DNA of 64,000 bases from Rhizobium hidalgonense (GCF_002914525.1 NZ_LODW01000022.1:1-64000); one strand, 5' to 3'; shown: positions 36,705 to 47,439, counted from the stretch's first letter. A program made the numbers and translations. The notes: generated by a model not told the origin, from the letters alone.

Positions 36705-37640
36705 ATGAGCACCCGTCTTTACGAACATCCGATCTTCCTGGAACATGTGACGCCCGCCGGCCATCCGGAGCGATCGGACAGGATCCGCGCCATTAACGTC
36801 GCGCTGGAACATCCGAATTTCGAGCGACTGGAGCGCCGGCAGGCGCCGCGGGCGAGCGAAGATTCGGTGCTGCTGGCGCATCCGGAGGAACATCTTGCCG
36901 CCGTGATGCGGGAGATTCCCGAGGAAGAGGATCGGATCAACCAGCTGGAAGCCGACACCTATGCCAGCGCCAGGAGCCTGCAGGCCGCATTGACCGGCAT
37001 CGGCGGCGCGATGGCGGCGGTGGACGACGTCTTCTCCGGCGCCGCCGACAATGTTTTCGTCGCCGCCCGCCCGCCCGGGCACCATGCCGGGAAGATGACG
37101 GCGATGGGTTTCTGCTTCTTCAACAATGCGGCGATCGCCGCCCGCCATGCGCAGAAGAGACATGGCGCCGAGCGCGTCGCCATCATCGACTGGGACGTGC
37201 ACCATGGCAACGGCACCCAGGATATTTTCTGGGACGATCCCTCGGTGCTGTTTTGCTCGACGCATCAGATGCCGCTCTATCCCGGCAGCGGCGCCAAAGA
37301 CGAGCAGGGCAAACACAACACCATCGTCAATGCGCCGCTTTCGCCGAATGTCGGCAGCGACCATTTCCGCGAGGCATTCAAATCGCGCGTGTTGCCAGCC
37401 GTTGCCGATTTCCGGCCGGATCTCATCATCATCTCCGCCGGTTTCGATGCGCATCACCGCGACCCGCTGGCGCAGATCAACCTGACCGGCGAGGATTTCG
37501 ACTGGGCGACCGGGCGCGTGCTCGAACTGGCCGACCGTCACGCCAAGAACCGGGTCGTCAGCCTGCTCGAAGGTGGTTATGATCTCGAAGGCCTCGCCGA
37601 ATCGGCGGGCATGCATATTCTGCGAATGATGAAGGGTTGA
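36705..37640 (+). CDS. Histone deacetylase/acetoin utilization family hydrolase
   Basis: A 311-residue zinc-dependent deacetylase-fold protein. Motifs: [11 protein letters not shown], the catalytic His pair in [26 protein letters not shown], zinc ligands in [17 protein letters not shown], and [18 protein letters not shown]. Bacterial members act on polyamines, lysines or other acetylated substrates; which is not decidable here. xseB follows with its ATG 2 bp after the stop, so the two are co-transcribed. Confidence 0.92.
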   Translation: MSTRLYEHPIFLEHVTPAGHPERSDRIRAINVALEHPNFERLERRQAPRASEDSVLLAHPEEHLAAVMREIPEEEDRINQLEADTYASARSLQAALTGIGGAMAAVDDVFSGAADNVFVAARPPGHHAGKMTAMGFCFFNNAAIAARHAQKRHGAERVAIIDWDVHHGNGTQDIFWDDPSVLFCSTHQMPLYPGSGAKDEQGKHNTIVNAPLSPNVGSDHFREAFKSRVLPAVADFRPDLIIISAGFDAHHRDPLAQINLTGEDFDWATGRVLELADRHAKNRVVSLLEGGYDLEGLAESAGMHILRMMKG

Positions 37641-37642
37641 GA

Positions 37643-37894
37643 ATGACTGACAGCGCCAAGCCTGAAGTATCGGGCCTTTCCTTCGAAAAGGCGGTCGCCG
37701 AACTCGAAAGCATCGTCGCCCGGCTGGAACGCGGCGATGTGGCGCTGGATGAATCGATCGAGATCTATGAGCGCGGCGAAGCGCTGAAGAAACACTGCGA
37801 AACGCTGCTTTCGGCCGCCGAAAACCGCATCGAGAAAATAAGGCTCGACCGCGCCGGCAAGCCGCAGGGCGTCGAGCCGCTCGACGGAGCCTGA
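37643..37894 (+). CDS. xseB: Exodeoxyribonuclease VII small subunit
   Basis: An 83-residue helical protein that binds several-fold to XseA to form exonuclease VII, which degrades single-stranded DNA. The family core [36 protein letters not shown] is intact, followed by [15 protein letters not shown]. The ATG at 37643 lies 2 bp after the deacetylase stop. xseA is not in the window. Confidence 0.95.
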   Translation: MTDSAKPEVSGLSFEKAVAELESIVARLERGDVALDESIEIYERGEALKKHCETLLSAAENRIEKIRLDRAGKPQGVEPLDGA

Positions 37895-37983
37895 GGCGCA
37901 GCGAAACGCCTCTTCGAAGACGCTTGGCGTTCGGCTTGCGACCGATCTATGATCCCCTTCCAGAATGTTGAGGGGACAGACAC

Positions 37984-38751
37984 ATGACGGACAGATTGAA
38001 GGGCAAGGTCGCCATTATTTCGGGCGGCGCGACCGGCATGGGCGGTGCCGCCTCGAAGCTTTTTGCGGCGGAAGGCGCGCGTGTCGCGATCATCGACCGC
38101 AATGGCGAAGCAGCCGCCGAGACCGTCAAGCAGATCCGTGACGCCGGCGGCGAGGCCGACTCCTGGACGGCCGATGTCTCCGACGAAGCCGCCGTCAACA
38201 CCGCCGTGGCGGGCGTCGAGGAACGCTACGGCGCGGTGACCGTGCTCTTCAACCATGCCGGCACCATCGTCATCAAACCCTTCCTCGAAACGACGCTTGA
38301 GGAATGGGACTGGCTGCATGCCGTCAATGTGCGCTCGATGTTCCTGATGACCAAGGCCGTGCTGCCGAAGATGATTGCCGCGGGCGGCGGATCGATCGTC
38401 TGCACCTCGTCGATCTCGGCGGTCGCCGCCACGCCGATGGAGGTACTTTACGACACGACCAAGGGTGCGGTGCATATGTTTGCCCGGGCGATTGCGGTCG
38501 AATTCCGCGACCGCAACATCCGCTGCAACGCCGTCTGTCCCGGCTTCATCCGCACGCCGCATGGCCTGCGCGAGGTGGCCGATCTGCAGGCGCTCGGCGT
38601 TGACGTTTCGGATGCCGCCATCGCCGCCCAGCAGGGGCGGATCGGCGAGCCCGAAGACGTCGCCCGGGCCGCGCTTTATCTCGCCAGCGACGAGTCCAAC
38701 TTCGTCAACGGCGCCCACCTCTTCGTCGATAACGGCTTTACGGCAATCTGA
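37984..38751 (+). CDS. SDR family NAD(P)-dependent oxidoreductase
   Basis: A classical short-chain dehydrogenase of 255 residues. The cofactor motif is ISGGATGMGGAASKLFAAEG, followed by the NHAG motif (LFNHAGTI), the catalytic Ser in SSISAV and YDTTKGAVHMFAR (Y-x3-K), and the C-terminal GRIGEPEDVARAALYLASDESNFVNG. An acidic residue (D at the end of beta2, IDRN) suggests NAD(H) preference. The substrate is unknown. It stands alone, 89 bp after xseB. Confidence 0.9.
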   Translation: MTDRLKGKVAIISGGATGMGGAASKLFAAEGARVAIIDRNGEAAAETVKQIRDAGGEADSWTADVSDEAAVNTAVAGVEERYGAVTVLFNHAGTIVIKPFLETTLEEWDWLHAVNVRSMFLMTKAVLPKMIAAGGGSIVCTSSISAVAATPMEVLYDTTKGAVHMFARAIAVEFRDRNIRCNAVCPGFIRTPHGLREVADLQALGVDVSDAAIAAQQGRIGEPEDVARAALYLASDESNFVNGAHLFVDNGFTAI

Positions 38752-38834
38752 GATTAGGCATGCGCAGCGGGTCCGATTGGACGCGCCGCACTCCAGGCAC
38801 TATCTGTGGTCGATATCCTACCGCATAATGCAGC

Positions 38835-38890
38835 AATTCAAAGTGCTGCAGCGTCCTATGCGCGGCTCTCAGAGACGCGCGGCGCTGCAA
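38835..38890. repeat. Dispersed palindromic element (attcaaagtgctgcagcg type)
   Basis: An imperfect inverted repeat with arms TGCAGCG and CGCTGCA, plus inner TGCGCG / CGCGCG, lies upstream of the pirin gene. I recognise the wording 'attcaaagtgctgcagcgtcct...gcgcgcggcgctg' as a recurrent Rhizobium intergenic element. It may be an mRNA hairpin in the pirin leader, as it ends 17 bp before the start codon. Confidence 0.6.
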
Positions 38891-38906
38891 TGTTCGGAGA
38901 TCAACC

Positions 38907-39830
38907 ATGTCCTTTTTTCCCGGTAAAGATCCGCTCCCCGGCGATGCCTTCGCCTGTGATGCGATCGAGAATCTGATCATTCCGCGCAGCAGCGATATCG
39001 GCGGTTTCCAGGTGCGCCGCGCCCTGCCGACGCGGCAGCGGCGGCTCGTCGGGCCGTTCATCTTCTTCGATCGCATGGGACCGGCGATCCTCAAGCCCAA
39101 CGAGGCGCTGGACGTGAAGCCGCATCCGCATATCGGCCTTTCCACCGTCACTTATCTCTTCGACGGCGAGATCCGCCATCGCGACAGCCTCGGCACCGAA
39201 AAGGTCATCCGTCCCGGCGATATCAACCTGATGACGGCGGGCCGCGGCATCGTGCATTCGGAGCGCACGCCGGATAATCTGCGCGGCCATCCGCTGCTGA
39301 TGTCGGGGCTGCAGACCTGGCTGGCGCTACCCGACGACAAGGAGGAGATCGATCCCTCCTTCGCCCATACGGAAAAGACCGAGATGCCGCTGATCGAAAC
39401 GCCAGGCGTGCGCGGGCGTGTGGTCATCGGCTCGTTCGAAGGCATGAGATCGCCCGTCGGGGTTTTCTCCGACACGCTCTATGTCGATCTCAGCCTGCAG
39501 TCGGGCACCAAGTTTCCCTTCGGCACAGCGCATGAAGAGCGCGCCGTCTACGTGCTCTCCGGTGAGGTCGTCATCGCAGGCGACCGTTTCGCCGCCGACC
39601 AGCTGCTGGTCTTCCGGCCGGGCGATCCGATCACGCTCGAAGCCGGCAGCGACGGCTGCCACCTGATGCTGTTCGGCGGCGCGGCGCTCAATTCGAAACG
39701 TTATATCTGGTGGAATTTCGTCTCCTCCTCGAAGGAGCGGATCGAAAAAGCCAAAGAGGAATGGCGCACCGGCCGCTTCGATATCGTTCCCGGCGACGAG
39801 GAGGAATTCGTGCCGCTGCCGGAAGGCTGA
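38907..39830 (+). CDS. Pirin family protein
   Basis: A 307-residue two-cupin protein. The N-terminal cupin carries the pirin metal motif: PHPHIGLSTVTYLFDGEIRHRDSLG and IVHSERTPDN (His-rich plus Glu). The C-terminal cupin begins around residue 190. Some pirins are quercetinases or redox sensors; the role here is unknown. It is separated from the SDR by a palindromic element and convergent with the PLD-like gene. Confidence 0.92.
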   Translation: MSFFPGKDPLPGDAFACDAIENLIIPRSSDIGGFQVRRALPTRQRRLVGPFIFFDRMGPAILKPNEALDVKPHPHIGLSTVTYLFDGEIRHRDSLGTEKVIRPGDINLMTAGRGIVHSERTPDNLRGHPLLMSGLQTWLALPDDKEEIDPSFAHTEKTEMPLIETPGVRGRVVIGSFEGMRSPVGVFSDTLYVDLSLQSGTKFPFGTAHEERAVYVLSGEVVIAGDRFAADQLLVFRPGDPITLEAGSDGCHLMLFGGAALNSKRYIWWNFVSSSKERIEKAKEEWRTGRFDIVPGDEEEFVPLPEG

Positions 39831-39851
39831 CGGCAGCGGTGCCTTGCGGAA

Positions 39852-41828
39852 TCAGCCTGCCGCGAAATAGCGCGTCAGCGCACCTTTCGTGCGGTTGACA
39901 TAGCCGTCCTGCCAGCTGTCGTCGACGCTGAGAAAGCCGGACCAGCCCTTTTTGCCCTGTCGCTTCAATTCCGCCTCGACGGCGCGGAAGCGATAGTGAT
40001 CATAGACATCGAGGATGTGGACGGCATAGGCCTCGGCGAGCGCGCGGTCGCCTTTGACGATCAGCATGTTTTCGTCATTGGCGTAAGAGGCCTTGAAGCC
40101 GAGATTGTGGCTGCCGAGGACGACGACGCAGTCATCCGACAGGGGGTCGATCACCAGCACCTTGTCGTGAATGATGGCGCCGACCTTCTTGGCCGTCAGT
40201 TCCTCAGCACCGAAATCCGCCAGCAGTTGTCGGTCATCGATGCGCGACGCCCGGACGATCGAGACATTCGCCTCGTCGAAGGTATGGGGCGAGATAGCCT
40301 CTTCATCATCGTCGGGATCGTCGCGGTCGTTGTCCTTGCCGGCGACATAATTGGGCATGGCTTGGGCGCTTGAAACGGCGCCGGTGACGATCAGCTTCTG
40401 ATCCTTGAGGCCAATATCGATTGCCTCGCCGACGATGCAATCCCTGCCCGACTGGCCGGGATAAAAGGCGAGGAACAGCACGGCGTGCTCGGCCCGGCGC
40501 ATCAGCCGGTAGACCTCTCGAAGATCGGGCGGCGTTGCCTTGCCCTTTCTACGGCTTTGCATGTTCGGAGAAAACCAGGCTTCGACCGACGCGCCGTTGC
40601 CGGTCGGGACAACAGACGGCGCCTCGTTCGAGCGTCGGAAATCCTTGCTCTGCTGGTTGTCGGGCATGCCGTCATCGAATTCGACAGGCGCTTCCAACGT
40701 CGCATTGTCGTCCAGCATCCGCTCCCAATAAGCGACATAGGCCGCGGCAACCTCATCGTTGCGAACGATCAACGCGTTGTTGGATTGGCCGGCAAGCCCC
40801 GTCGCGGTCCAGTTGGTGCTGCCGGTGAAAACGCTGCGCTCGGCGCCGCCAGGCGGGATGTGCACGACGAATTTGTTGTGGCCGATCTGGCTCGAATTGT
40901 TGAACATCCGGTGGTGAATGTCGACGCCGGCATCGATCAGCGCCTTACGGGCGTGGGCATTGCGCACATCCCAATCGTCGCCGACCTTTCCCGTATTGGC
41001 GAGGATGATGTGCAGCCTGTCCTTGTTGGCAAGCAGCAGGTCGAGCAGTTCCTTGTCCTCCAGCTCGTAAAGCGCGACAAGGAAGCGGCCGGGCGCATTG
41101 ATGAATTCCCTGAGCATCGGAATGACATCGCCGGCAAGATATTTGCGGATGCCGTTTTCCGGATTGGAGATCATGTCGATCAGTTCGTTCGGCTGCTTCA
41201 CCCCATCTTCCAGCAGGACGTTTCGCAGCCACTGCGCGGCGAGGATGCCATTGGTAAAGGTAGACTCGAACTGGCCACGCTTGCGCGTCACATGCACCGG
41301 ATTGGAGGCGACCGCCGGGCCGAGATAACCGAGCGGCCGCGGCGGCCCCTCGTAGGCCTTGACTGCGATTTTCTCGAAGGTGCCGTTCTTCTTGATCGGC
41401 CTGCCGTCTTTGTCCCGCTTGTTGATCTCGACGAGCTGAGGCGTCGGATCGGGTGCGGCCTGCATGCCCGGCTTGAGATCGCCGAGCGGACGGATTTCGT
41501 AACGCACGCGAACCTCGTCCGGCCGCCGTTTCATTTCGTTGCGCCGCTTGCGTAGCGTCAGGTCGCGCCAGGACAATTTTTGCACCGGCCAGAGCGACGT
41601 CGTTTGCGGCAGCCAATGCGGATTGCGCTGTCCCTTGAAGGCGACCCAGGCGGCGCAAGTGACACGGTCCTCGCTGCCATTAAGTCTTTTCGAGACGTTT
41701 CCCTGCTCGTCGAGATAGACGCGGACGACTTCAAACCCAAGGCATCCATCGATCTTGTCGTCGATGTCCCAGGCCACATAGGCGACCTCGTTGTTGACAT
41801 AGGCATGCGCTGCAATAATGGTTCCCAT
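39852..41828 (-). CDS. Phospholipase D-like domain protein with degenerate first HKD
   Basis: A 658-residue protein with two PLD-type halves. The second HKD motif is complete (IIHDKVLVIDPL, near residue 552, followed by GSHNLG). The first (GHNKFVVHIP, near residue 316, followed by GSTNWT) has H and K but lacks the aspartate. No signal peptide is seen. The N-terminal about 200 residues match nothing I recognise and mention no known targeting signal. It may be a nuclease or phosphodiesterase of the PLD superfamily. The start at 41828 has a GGGGGA SD about 8 nt upstream; ATGs at 41843, 41858 and 41867 are alternatives. It stands between pirin and dxs as a single transcription unit. Confidence 0.78.
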   Translation of the reverse strand: MGTIIAAHAYVNNEVAYVAWDIDDKIDGCLGFEVVRVYLDEQGNVSKRLNGSEDRVTCAAWVAFKGQRNPHWLPQTTSLWPVQKLSWRDLTLRKRRNEMKRRPDEVRVRYEIRPLGDLKPGMQAAPDPTPQLVEINKRDKDGRPIKKNGTFEKIAVKAYEGPPRPLGYLGPAVASNPVHVTRKRGQFESTFTNGILAAQWLRNVLLEDGVKQPNELIDMISNPENGIRKYLAGDVIPMLREFINAPGRFLVALYELEDKELLDLLLANKDRLHIILANTGKVGDDWDVRNAHARKALIDAGVDIHHRMFNNSSQIGHNKFVVHIPPGGAERSVFTGSTNWTATGLAGQSNNALIVRNDEVAAAYVAYWERMLDDNATLEAPVEFDDGMPDNQQSKDFRRSNEAPSVVPTGNGASVEAWFSPNMQSRRKGKATPPDLREVYRLMRRAEHAVLFLAFYPGQSGRDCIVGEAIDIGLKDQKLIVTGAVSSAQAMPNYVAGKDNDRDDPDDDEEAISPHTFDEANVSIVRASRIDDRQLLADFGAEELTAKKVGAIIHDKVLVIDPLSDDCVVVLGSHNLGFKASYANDENMLIVKGDRALAEAYAVHILDVYDHYRFRAVEAELKRQGKKGWSGFLSVDDSWQDGYVNRTKGALTRYFAAG

Positions 41829-42093
41829 GACCTGATCCCCCATCCGGCGCGGCAACATTGCTACCATTCCGTGTCATATTCAAGTTTCTCACCGGCTCCT
41901 TCGCCCGTATGAGATCCCGGGCAAATCAGGCGAGTGCAACTTACAGAAATAGAAAGTGATATCGTCCGAAAGCGCTCACACTTTTTTCCGCCATGCTCTA
42001 AGGTGAAAACCTTCGGTTCCTGAAATGCACTTGTTTTGCCCCGATCTAATCGAATAAAGCGAAACAAGGAAAAGCAAGAAAGAGCGCCCGCCC

Positions 42094-44010
42094 GTGACAC
42101 AACTGCCGAAGACCCCCCTGCTCGACCAGGTCACTTACCCCGCCGACCTGCGCAAGCTCGAGGATCGCGACCTGCCGCAGCTTGCCCGCGAGGTCCGGGA
42201 CGAAATGATCGATGCGGTGTCGCGCACCGGCGGTCATCTCGGCGCCGGTCTCGGCGTGGTCGAGTTGACGATCGCCATCCACAGCGTCTTCGACACGCCT
42301 GATGATCGGCTGATCTTCGACGTCGGCCATCAATGTTATCCGCACAAGATCCTCACCGGCCGGCGCGACCGCATTCGGACGCTGCGCCAGGAAGACGGGC
42401 TTTCCGGCTTCACCCGCCGGGCCGAGAGTGAATATGATCCATTCGGGGCGGCGCATTCCTCGACCTCGATCTCGGCCGGCCTCGGCATGGCGATCGCCGC
42501 CGATCTCGACAAATCAGACCGCCGTGTCATCGCCGTCATCGGCGACGGCGCGATGTCGGCCGGCATGGCCTATGAGGCGCTGAACAATGCCGGGGCGCTC
42601 GACGCACGGCTCATCGTCATCCTCAACGACAACGACATGTCGATCGCGCCGCCGACGGGTGCGATGAGCGCCTATCTCGCCCGCCTTGCTTCCGGGCGCA
42701 CCTATATGGGCTTCCGCGATTTCGGCAAGAAGCTGACGGCCTATCTCGGCAAGAATATCGACCGGGCGATCACCCGCGCCGTCGAACATGCCCGCGGTTA
42801 CGTCACCGGCGGTACCATGTTCGAGGAGATGGGCTTTTATCATATCGGGCCGATCGACGGGCATTCCTTCGACCATTTGCTGCCAGTGCTGCGCAACGTG
42901 CGCGACAATGGCCGCGGACCGGTGCTGATCCACGTCGTTACCCAGAAGGGCAAGGGCTATCCGCCGGCCGAAGCCGCAGCCGACAAATATCACGGCGTCA
43001 ACAAGTTCGACGTCATTACCGGCGCCCAAGCTCGGGTGAAGCCGAATGCGCCGAGCTATACCAGCGTCTTTGCCGAAGCACTGGTGCAGGAAGCGACCCT
43101 CGACGACAAGATCGTCGGCATCACCGCCGCCATGCCGAATGGTACCGGCCTCGACAAACTCGCCGAAGCCTTTCCGTCGCGCTGTTTCGATGTCGGCATT
43201 GCCGAACAGCATGCCGTGACCTTCGCCGCCGGCTTGGCCGCGGAAGGCTACAAGCCGTTCGCCGCGCTCTATTCCACCTTCCTGCAGCGCGCCTACGATC
43301 AGGTCGTGCACGACGTGGCGATCCAGGGACTGCCGGTGCGTTTTCCGATCGACCGCGCCGGCTTCGTCGGCGCCGACGGCCCGACCCATGCCGGCTCCTT
43401 CGACACCGCCTTCCTGACCACCCTGCCCGGCTTCGTGGTGATGGCGGCGGCCGACGAGGCCGAACTCAAGCACATGGTGCGCACGGCTGTCGCCTATGAC
43501 GGCGGGCCGATCTCGTTCCGCTATCCCCGCGGCGAAGGTGTCGGCGTCGACATGCCGGCGCGCGGCGAAATCCTGCAGATCGGCAAGGGACGCATCGTCA
43601 AGGAAGGCACCAAGGTGGCGCTGCTCTCCTTCGGCACACGGCTTGCCGATTGTCTGCTGGCCGCCGAAGATCTCGATGCCGCCGGGCTTTCGACGACGGT
43701 CGCCGATGCGCGCTTCGCCAAGCCGCTCGACCACGACCTGATCCGCCAGCTTGCCCGCCACCACGAGATGCTGATCACCGTCGAGGAAGGCTCGGTCGGC
43801 GGCTTCGGCAGCCAGGTCTTGCAGTATCTTTCGAGCGAGGGCCTGCTCGACAACGGCCTGAAGATCCGCTCGCTCGTCATGCCGGATATCTGGATGGAGC
43901 AGGCCAAGCCGGAAGCGATGAACGCCCATGCCGGGCTAGATCGCGCCGGGATCGTCTCGACAGTATTCAAGGCGCTGGGGCGTGGGGTTGCTGTTGGGGT
44001 TGCGGGGTAA
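42094..44010 (+). CDS. dxs: 1-deoxy-D-xylulose-5-phosphate synthase
   Basis: Thiamine-diphosphate enzyme that condenses pyruvate and glyceraldehyde-3-phosphate, the first MEP pathway step. The 638-residue length is normal. Visible are [18 protein letters not shown], the ThDP motif [18 protein letters not shown]...[19 protein letters not shown] (here [10 protein letters not shown]) and [10 protein letters not shown]. Start is GTG with an AAGGAA-type SD upstream. The gene family order xseB-dxs-tlyA is common in alphaproteobacteria; here other genes lie between. Confidence 0.97.
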   Translation: MTQLPKTPLLDQVTYPADLRKLEDRDLPQLAREVRDEMIDAVSRTGGHLGAGLGVVELTIAIHSVFDTPDDRLIFDVGHQCYPHKILTGRRDRIRTLRQEDGLSGFTRRAESEYDPFGAAHSSTSISAGLGMAIAADLDKSDRRVIAVIGDGAMSAGMAYEALNNAGALDARLIVILNDNDMSIAPPTGAMSAYLARLASGRTYMGFRDFGKKLTAYLGKNIDRAITRAVEHARGYVTGGTMFEEMGFYHIGPIDGHSFDHLLPVLRNVRDNGRGPVLIHVVTQKGKGYPPAEAAADKYHGVNKFDVITGAQARVKPNAPSYTSVFAEALVQEATLDDKIVGITAAMPNGTGLDKLAEAFPSRCFDVGIAEQHAVTFAAGLAAEGYKPFAALYSTFLQRAYDQVVHDVAIQGLPVRFPIDRAGFVGADGPTHAGSFDTAFLTTLPGFVVMAAADEAELKHMVRTAVAYDGGPISFRYPRGEGVGVDMPARGEILQIGKGRIVKEGTKVALLSFGTRLADCLLAAEDLDAAGLSTTVADARFAKPLDHDLIRQLARHHEMLITVEEGSVGGFGSQVLQYLSSEGLLDNGLKIRSLVMPDIWMEQAKPEAMNAHAGLDRAGIVSTVFKALGRGVAVGVAG

Positions 44011-44034
44011 AGATTATTGAGGGCGTGCCGTGTG

Positions 44035-44173
44035 GCCCCTCATCCGCCTGCCTGCACCTTCTCCCCGCTTGCGGGGCGAACGGAGATAGCCGCGAACTCT
44101 CCGTGCCCCGCCGACATCTCGTGTGGCACGTCCCCTCGCCCCGCAAGCGGGGAGAGGGTTAGGGTGAGGGGCA
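44035..44173. repeat. Dispersed intergenic repeat, copy D
   Basis: The copy runs from gcccctcatccgcctgcctg to gagggttagggtgaggggcag, with internal hairpins ctccccgcttgcggggcg and cgccccgcaagcggggag. It lies between the convergent dxs and chemoreceptor genes. Confidence 0.8.
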
Positions 44174-44207
44174 GGCTCTTGCTCGGACCTATGCCGATCC
44201 TCCCGAC

Positions 44208-44235
44208 AAAAAAGGCGGCGCATCTCTGCGCCGCC
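44208..44235 (-). terminator. Rho-independent terminator of the chemoreceptor gene
   Basis: On the minus strand, a perfect 9-bp stem GGCGGCGCA / TGCGCCGCC with a GAGA loop is followed by six T's. It begins 36 bp after the chemoreceptor stop codon. Confidence 0.9.
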
Positions 44236-44271
44236 CTCTGCATTTGACATCACTTCCTAAAAGGGTCCCCC

Positions 44272-46212
44272 TCAGAACTCCGTCCAATCCTCTTGAACCG
44301 CAACCGCAGCACTCGCCTGTCTTCCGCCGAAGGCCTTGGTGACCTTGCTGGCGAGCGCGCGGGCGGGAGAAGCGACCGGACGGGCGTTGGCGACGGCTGC
44401 GCGCGGTGCTGCGGCATCCGGCCTTGTCTGGCCGAGCTTGAACTGGTGCAGCAATTCGTCGAGCGCGTTTGCTTCCTGGGCGAGCGCATGGCTGGCAGCA
44501 GTCTGCTCCTCGACCATGGCGGCATTCTGCTGGGTGCCCTGGTCCATGTTGTTGACGGCGGTGTTGATCTCCTGCAGGCCGATCGACTGTTCGCGGGTGG
44601 CGGTGACGATGGCGCTGACGTGGTGGTTGATCTCCTGCACCTCGGTAACGATGGCTTCGAGCGCCTTGCCGGTCTCGCCGACGAGGGAGACGCCGGCAAC
44701 GACCTGTTCGCCCGACGTGGTGATCAGCGCCTTGATCTCCTTGGCCGCCTTGGCCGAGCGCTGAGCGAGCTCGCGGACTTCCTGGGCAACGACGGCAAAG
44801 CCCTTGCCGGCATCACCTGCGCGGGCAGCTTCGACGCCGGCGTTCAAGGCCAAGAGGTTGGTCTGGAAGGCGATGTCGTCAATGACGCCGATGATGTTGG
44901 AGATTTCGCCCGAGGACTTTTCGATCTGCTGCATGGCGGAGACCGCCCTGCGGACGACTTCGCCGGATTTTTCGGCGCCGAGGCGGGTACGCTCGACGAG
45001 ATTGCCGGCATCCTCGGCGCGCTTGGCGCTGTCGCGAACGGTGGTCGTCACCTGCTCGAGCGCTGCGGCGGTCTGTTCGACGGCGGCGGCCTGCTGTTCG
45101 GTGCGGTGCGCCAGATCGTCGGCGGCGGAGCGGATTTCGCCGGCGCCGGCATTGATCGCCGAGGCGTTGCGGCCGACCGATTGCAGGGCTGCCTGCAGCT
45201 TTTCGACCGCGTGGTTGAAGTCATTGCGCAGGCTGTCATATTGCGGCGCGAACGGCGTATGGAGACGGCCGGCCATATCGCCATTGGCAAGTTCGGCAAG
45301 GCCGCCGGCCAGAGCGTCGATGGCAAAGCGGATCTCGCCTTCTTCGCGGGCCTTCTGCTCGTCGCCGGCCCGGCGCTGGCGCTCGGCGTCGTCGCGCATG
45401 CGGTCGGTTTCGCCGGCAAGACGCAGCTTCTCGATCGCCGCCTGCTTGAAGACCAGCACCGATTGGGCCATGCGGCCGACTTCGTCACCGCGGTCGGTCG
45501 CCGGAACCTCGATATCGTTCTCGCCGCCGGCGAGGCGATCCATGGCCCCGGTCATGCCGACGATCGGGCGGACGATGGTGCGCGACATCAGCCAGGCAAG
45601 CACGGCGGCGGCAAGCGAGGCCACGATACCGCCGGCAAGCAGCGTCGTCTTCAGATCGCTGTTGGCATCGGCGCGGATTTCAGCAAGCGCTTCGGACTTT
45701 TCGCGGGCGCTGGCCTTGATCTTGGCCGAGGCCTGGCGGAAGCCATCGAGCTGGCCCTTGGTGGCGTTGACGCCGATCTTGACGACCTCCTCGATCGGCA
45801 TGTCGGTTTCCTTGCGCGCTTTGGTCTGCGGCTCGGCCAGTTCATGGAAATAGAGGTCGGCAGCCTTCTGCATGCCGTCGATCATCTCGACCAGCTGCGG
45901 CTCGCCGGCCGCTGTCTGCTTGGCGGCGGCGATCGCCTTCAGCATTCGCTCGCGGTTGGTAAAGACATCACCATAGGTGCTGTCGCTGCGGAAGAGGATG
46001 AAGCCGCGCAGATTGACGGCCTGCTCGAGCATCGCCTGCAGCGCATCGTCGATCTGGTTGACGAGCAGCTCGGACTTTTCCTGCTCGGCAGAAGCGGCTG
46101 CGGATGCCGTCGCCTTGGAGTAGACGAAGGCGGAAACGGCGACGAAAATAAGAATGAGGGCTGCGAACGTGGCCGCAAGCTTCCCGTTCAAGGATATGTT
46201 TTTGGCGGACAT
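44272..46212 (-). CDS. Methyl-accepting chemotaxis protein with C-terminal DWTEF tail
   Basis: A 646-residue membrane chemoreceptor. TM1 is at about residues 12-31, a helical periplasmic sensor (four-helix-bundle type, 32-187), TM2 at about 188-208, then HAMP, a second linker, and the signalling domain with the conserved hairpin [37 protein letters not shown]. The protein ends in EDWTEF. This resembles the NWETF-type pentapeptide that recruits CheR/CheB in other receptors, after a flexible Ala/Pro linker. The ATG at 46212 has AGGAG. The ligand is unknown. Confidence 0.94.
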   Translation of the reverse strand: MSAKNISLNGKLAATFAALILIFVAVSAFVYSKATASAAASAEQEKSELLVNQIDDALQAMLEQAVNLRGFILFRSDSTYGDVFTNRERMLKAIAAAKQTAAGEPQLVEMIDGMQKAADLYFHELAEPQTKARKETDMPIEEVVKIGVNATKGQLDGFRQASAKIKASAREKSEALAEIRADANSDLKTTLLAGGIVASLAAAVLAWLMSRTIVRPIVGMTGAMDRLAGGENDIEVPATDRGDEVGRMAQSVLVFKQAAIEKLRLAGETDRMRDDAERQRRAGDEQKAREEGEIRFAIDALAGGLAELANGDMAGRLHTPFAPQYDSLRNDFNHAVEKLQAALQSVGRNASAINAGAGEIRSAADDLAHRTEQQAAAVEQTAAALEQVTTTVRDSAKRAEDAGNLVERTRLGAEKSGEVVRRAVSAMQQIEKSSGEISNIIGVIDDIAFQTNLLALNAGVEAARAGDAGKGFAVVAQEVRELAQRSAKAAKEIKALITTSGEQVVAGVSLVGETGKALEAIVTEVQEINHHVSAIVTATREQSIGLQEINTAVNNMDQGTQQNAAMVEEQTAASHALAQEANALDELLHQFKLGQTRPDAAAPRAAVANARPVASPARALASKVTKAFGGRQASAAVAVQEDWTEF

Positions 46213-46446
46213 CGGTGAATTTCTCCTGACGACAGTCGACGCGGCGAAGGTGGGTCGCGCGTGAGGCGCAACCGCAGGGATGTTTGAAACTGAGAACATG
46301 ATCGGCGTTGAAACGCTTGCGCCGTCATGGCGCCGAGCGGTCCGGACGAACCGCTGCAATCGGGGCGAAGCTATGCGGGCGAGCTTTAGATTTGTTTAAA
46401 TTGTGCGCAGCAGCAGCGACCGAAGCCATGATTAAAGCTGCTTAAA

Positions 46447-47439
46447 TTAAGGCTGCTTCGGTTCCGCTTCCGGCGGGTTGAGGATCAGGATGTCGAAATC
46501 CTTTGCGGGATCGAAATCCTCGGCCGTCATCCGGAAGGTCGTCGAGCCGATCTTCTGAACGTTGCTGCCGCAGAAGCTGATGAGGCTACCCGGCTTGCCC
46601 TTATCGATCGTCAGTTGGAAGCGCTTGATCGGCCCCGCCCAGTTGGCGCCGGTCGACAGCACATAGGAGATCCAGCTTTCAGTATAGTTGGAGCCGCCCG
46701 TCTCGGCCTCCCCCGCACGCTGTTGCGCGACCCTGACGAAATCCGCATCCAGGCAGTATTTGCGGGAATATTCCTCGAAGCGCTCACCCTTCGGTTGGCC
46801 GTTTTCGAGAAAGCTGATGGCGACGGTGCCGCCCACGGCCGGCTGGTAGCGGTGTTCGACGCTCACCTTCTTCTTGGCCGGAAAGGTGGTGCGCCACCAA
46901 TAGGTCGAGCGTAGCGTCCAGAGCGGCACAAGATCGGCGTCCGTCATGGCATAGATCAGGCCACGGGCGATCCAGTCCTTCCGGACGGGGTCGGGGAGCT
47001 TGGAAAGCGCTTCTGTCGTCTTCTGGCTGTAGGGCAGGACCGGAATGCCGTATTTGGTGAACTCGTCGGTCACGTCGATGCCGAGCGAAACGACGCGCTG
47101 CTGCAGTTTGGCGGTGATCGGCCTGCCATCCTGCACGGTGGAAAAATGCAGGAAATTGTCGCTGTCATAATCCGAGATGGCCGAGTTGTTGTCCACCTGG
47201 CCCGATATGTCGGGCATCGGGAAGGCGACTAGGCTGTCGACATCCTTGTCCGAGGTGTTTTCGAAGACATAATCAACACGCACTTGCGAAGCGGAGATGA
47301 AGAGATCCTCTTCGACCATGCTGACATCGTCGGATTGGGCGAAAATCAGCCCGCCGGTCCTGACCTCGGCCATGGTGTCGTTCGCCAGCGCCGGCGATGC
47401 CATCCCTGCCGCGACAAGAAGAGTGAAGAGCTTCAGCAT
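46447..47439 (-). CDS. DUF4424 domain-containing exported protein
   Basis: A 330-residue protein with a signal peptide (about residues 1-19, cleavage after ALA-NDT). The mature part begins DTMAEVRTGGLIFAQSDDVSMVEEDLFIS and contains EISGQVDNN-like and YWWRTTFPAKKKVSVEHRYQPAVGG blocks typical of DUF4424. It is probably periplasmic. The role is unknown. The ATG at 47439 starts the signal peptide; the frame is open to 47505. It is divergent from tlyA. Confidence 0.85.
   Translation of the reverse strand: MLKLFTLLVAAGMASPALANDTMAEVRTGGLIFAQSDDVSMVEEDLFISASQVRVDYVFENTSDKDVDSLVAFPMPDISGQVDNNSAISDYDSDNFLHFSTVQDGRPITAKLQQRVVSLGIDVTDEFTKYGIPVLPYSQKTTEALSKLPDPVRKDWIARGLIYAMTDADLVPLWTLRSTYWWRTTFPAKKKVSVEHRYQPAVGGTVAISFLENGQPKGERFEEYSRKYCLDADFVRVAQQRAGEAETGGSNYTESWISYVLSTGANWAGPIKRFQLTIDKGKPGSLISFCGSNVQKIGSTTFRMTAEDFDPAKDFDILILNPPEAEPKQP

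Noticed and set aside
44293..46218. A 641-codon plus-strand frame antisense to the chemoreceptor
   Set aside because: The minus-strand frame has full chemoreceptor motifs; the antisense frame is Gly/Leu/Asp-rich without domain features.
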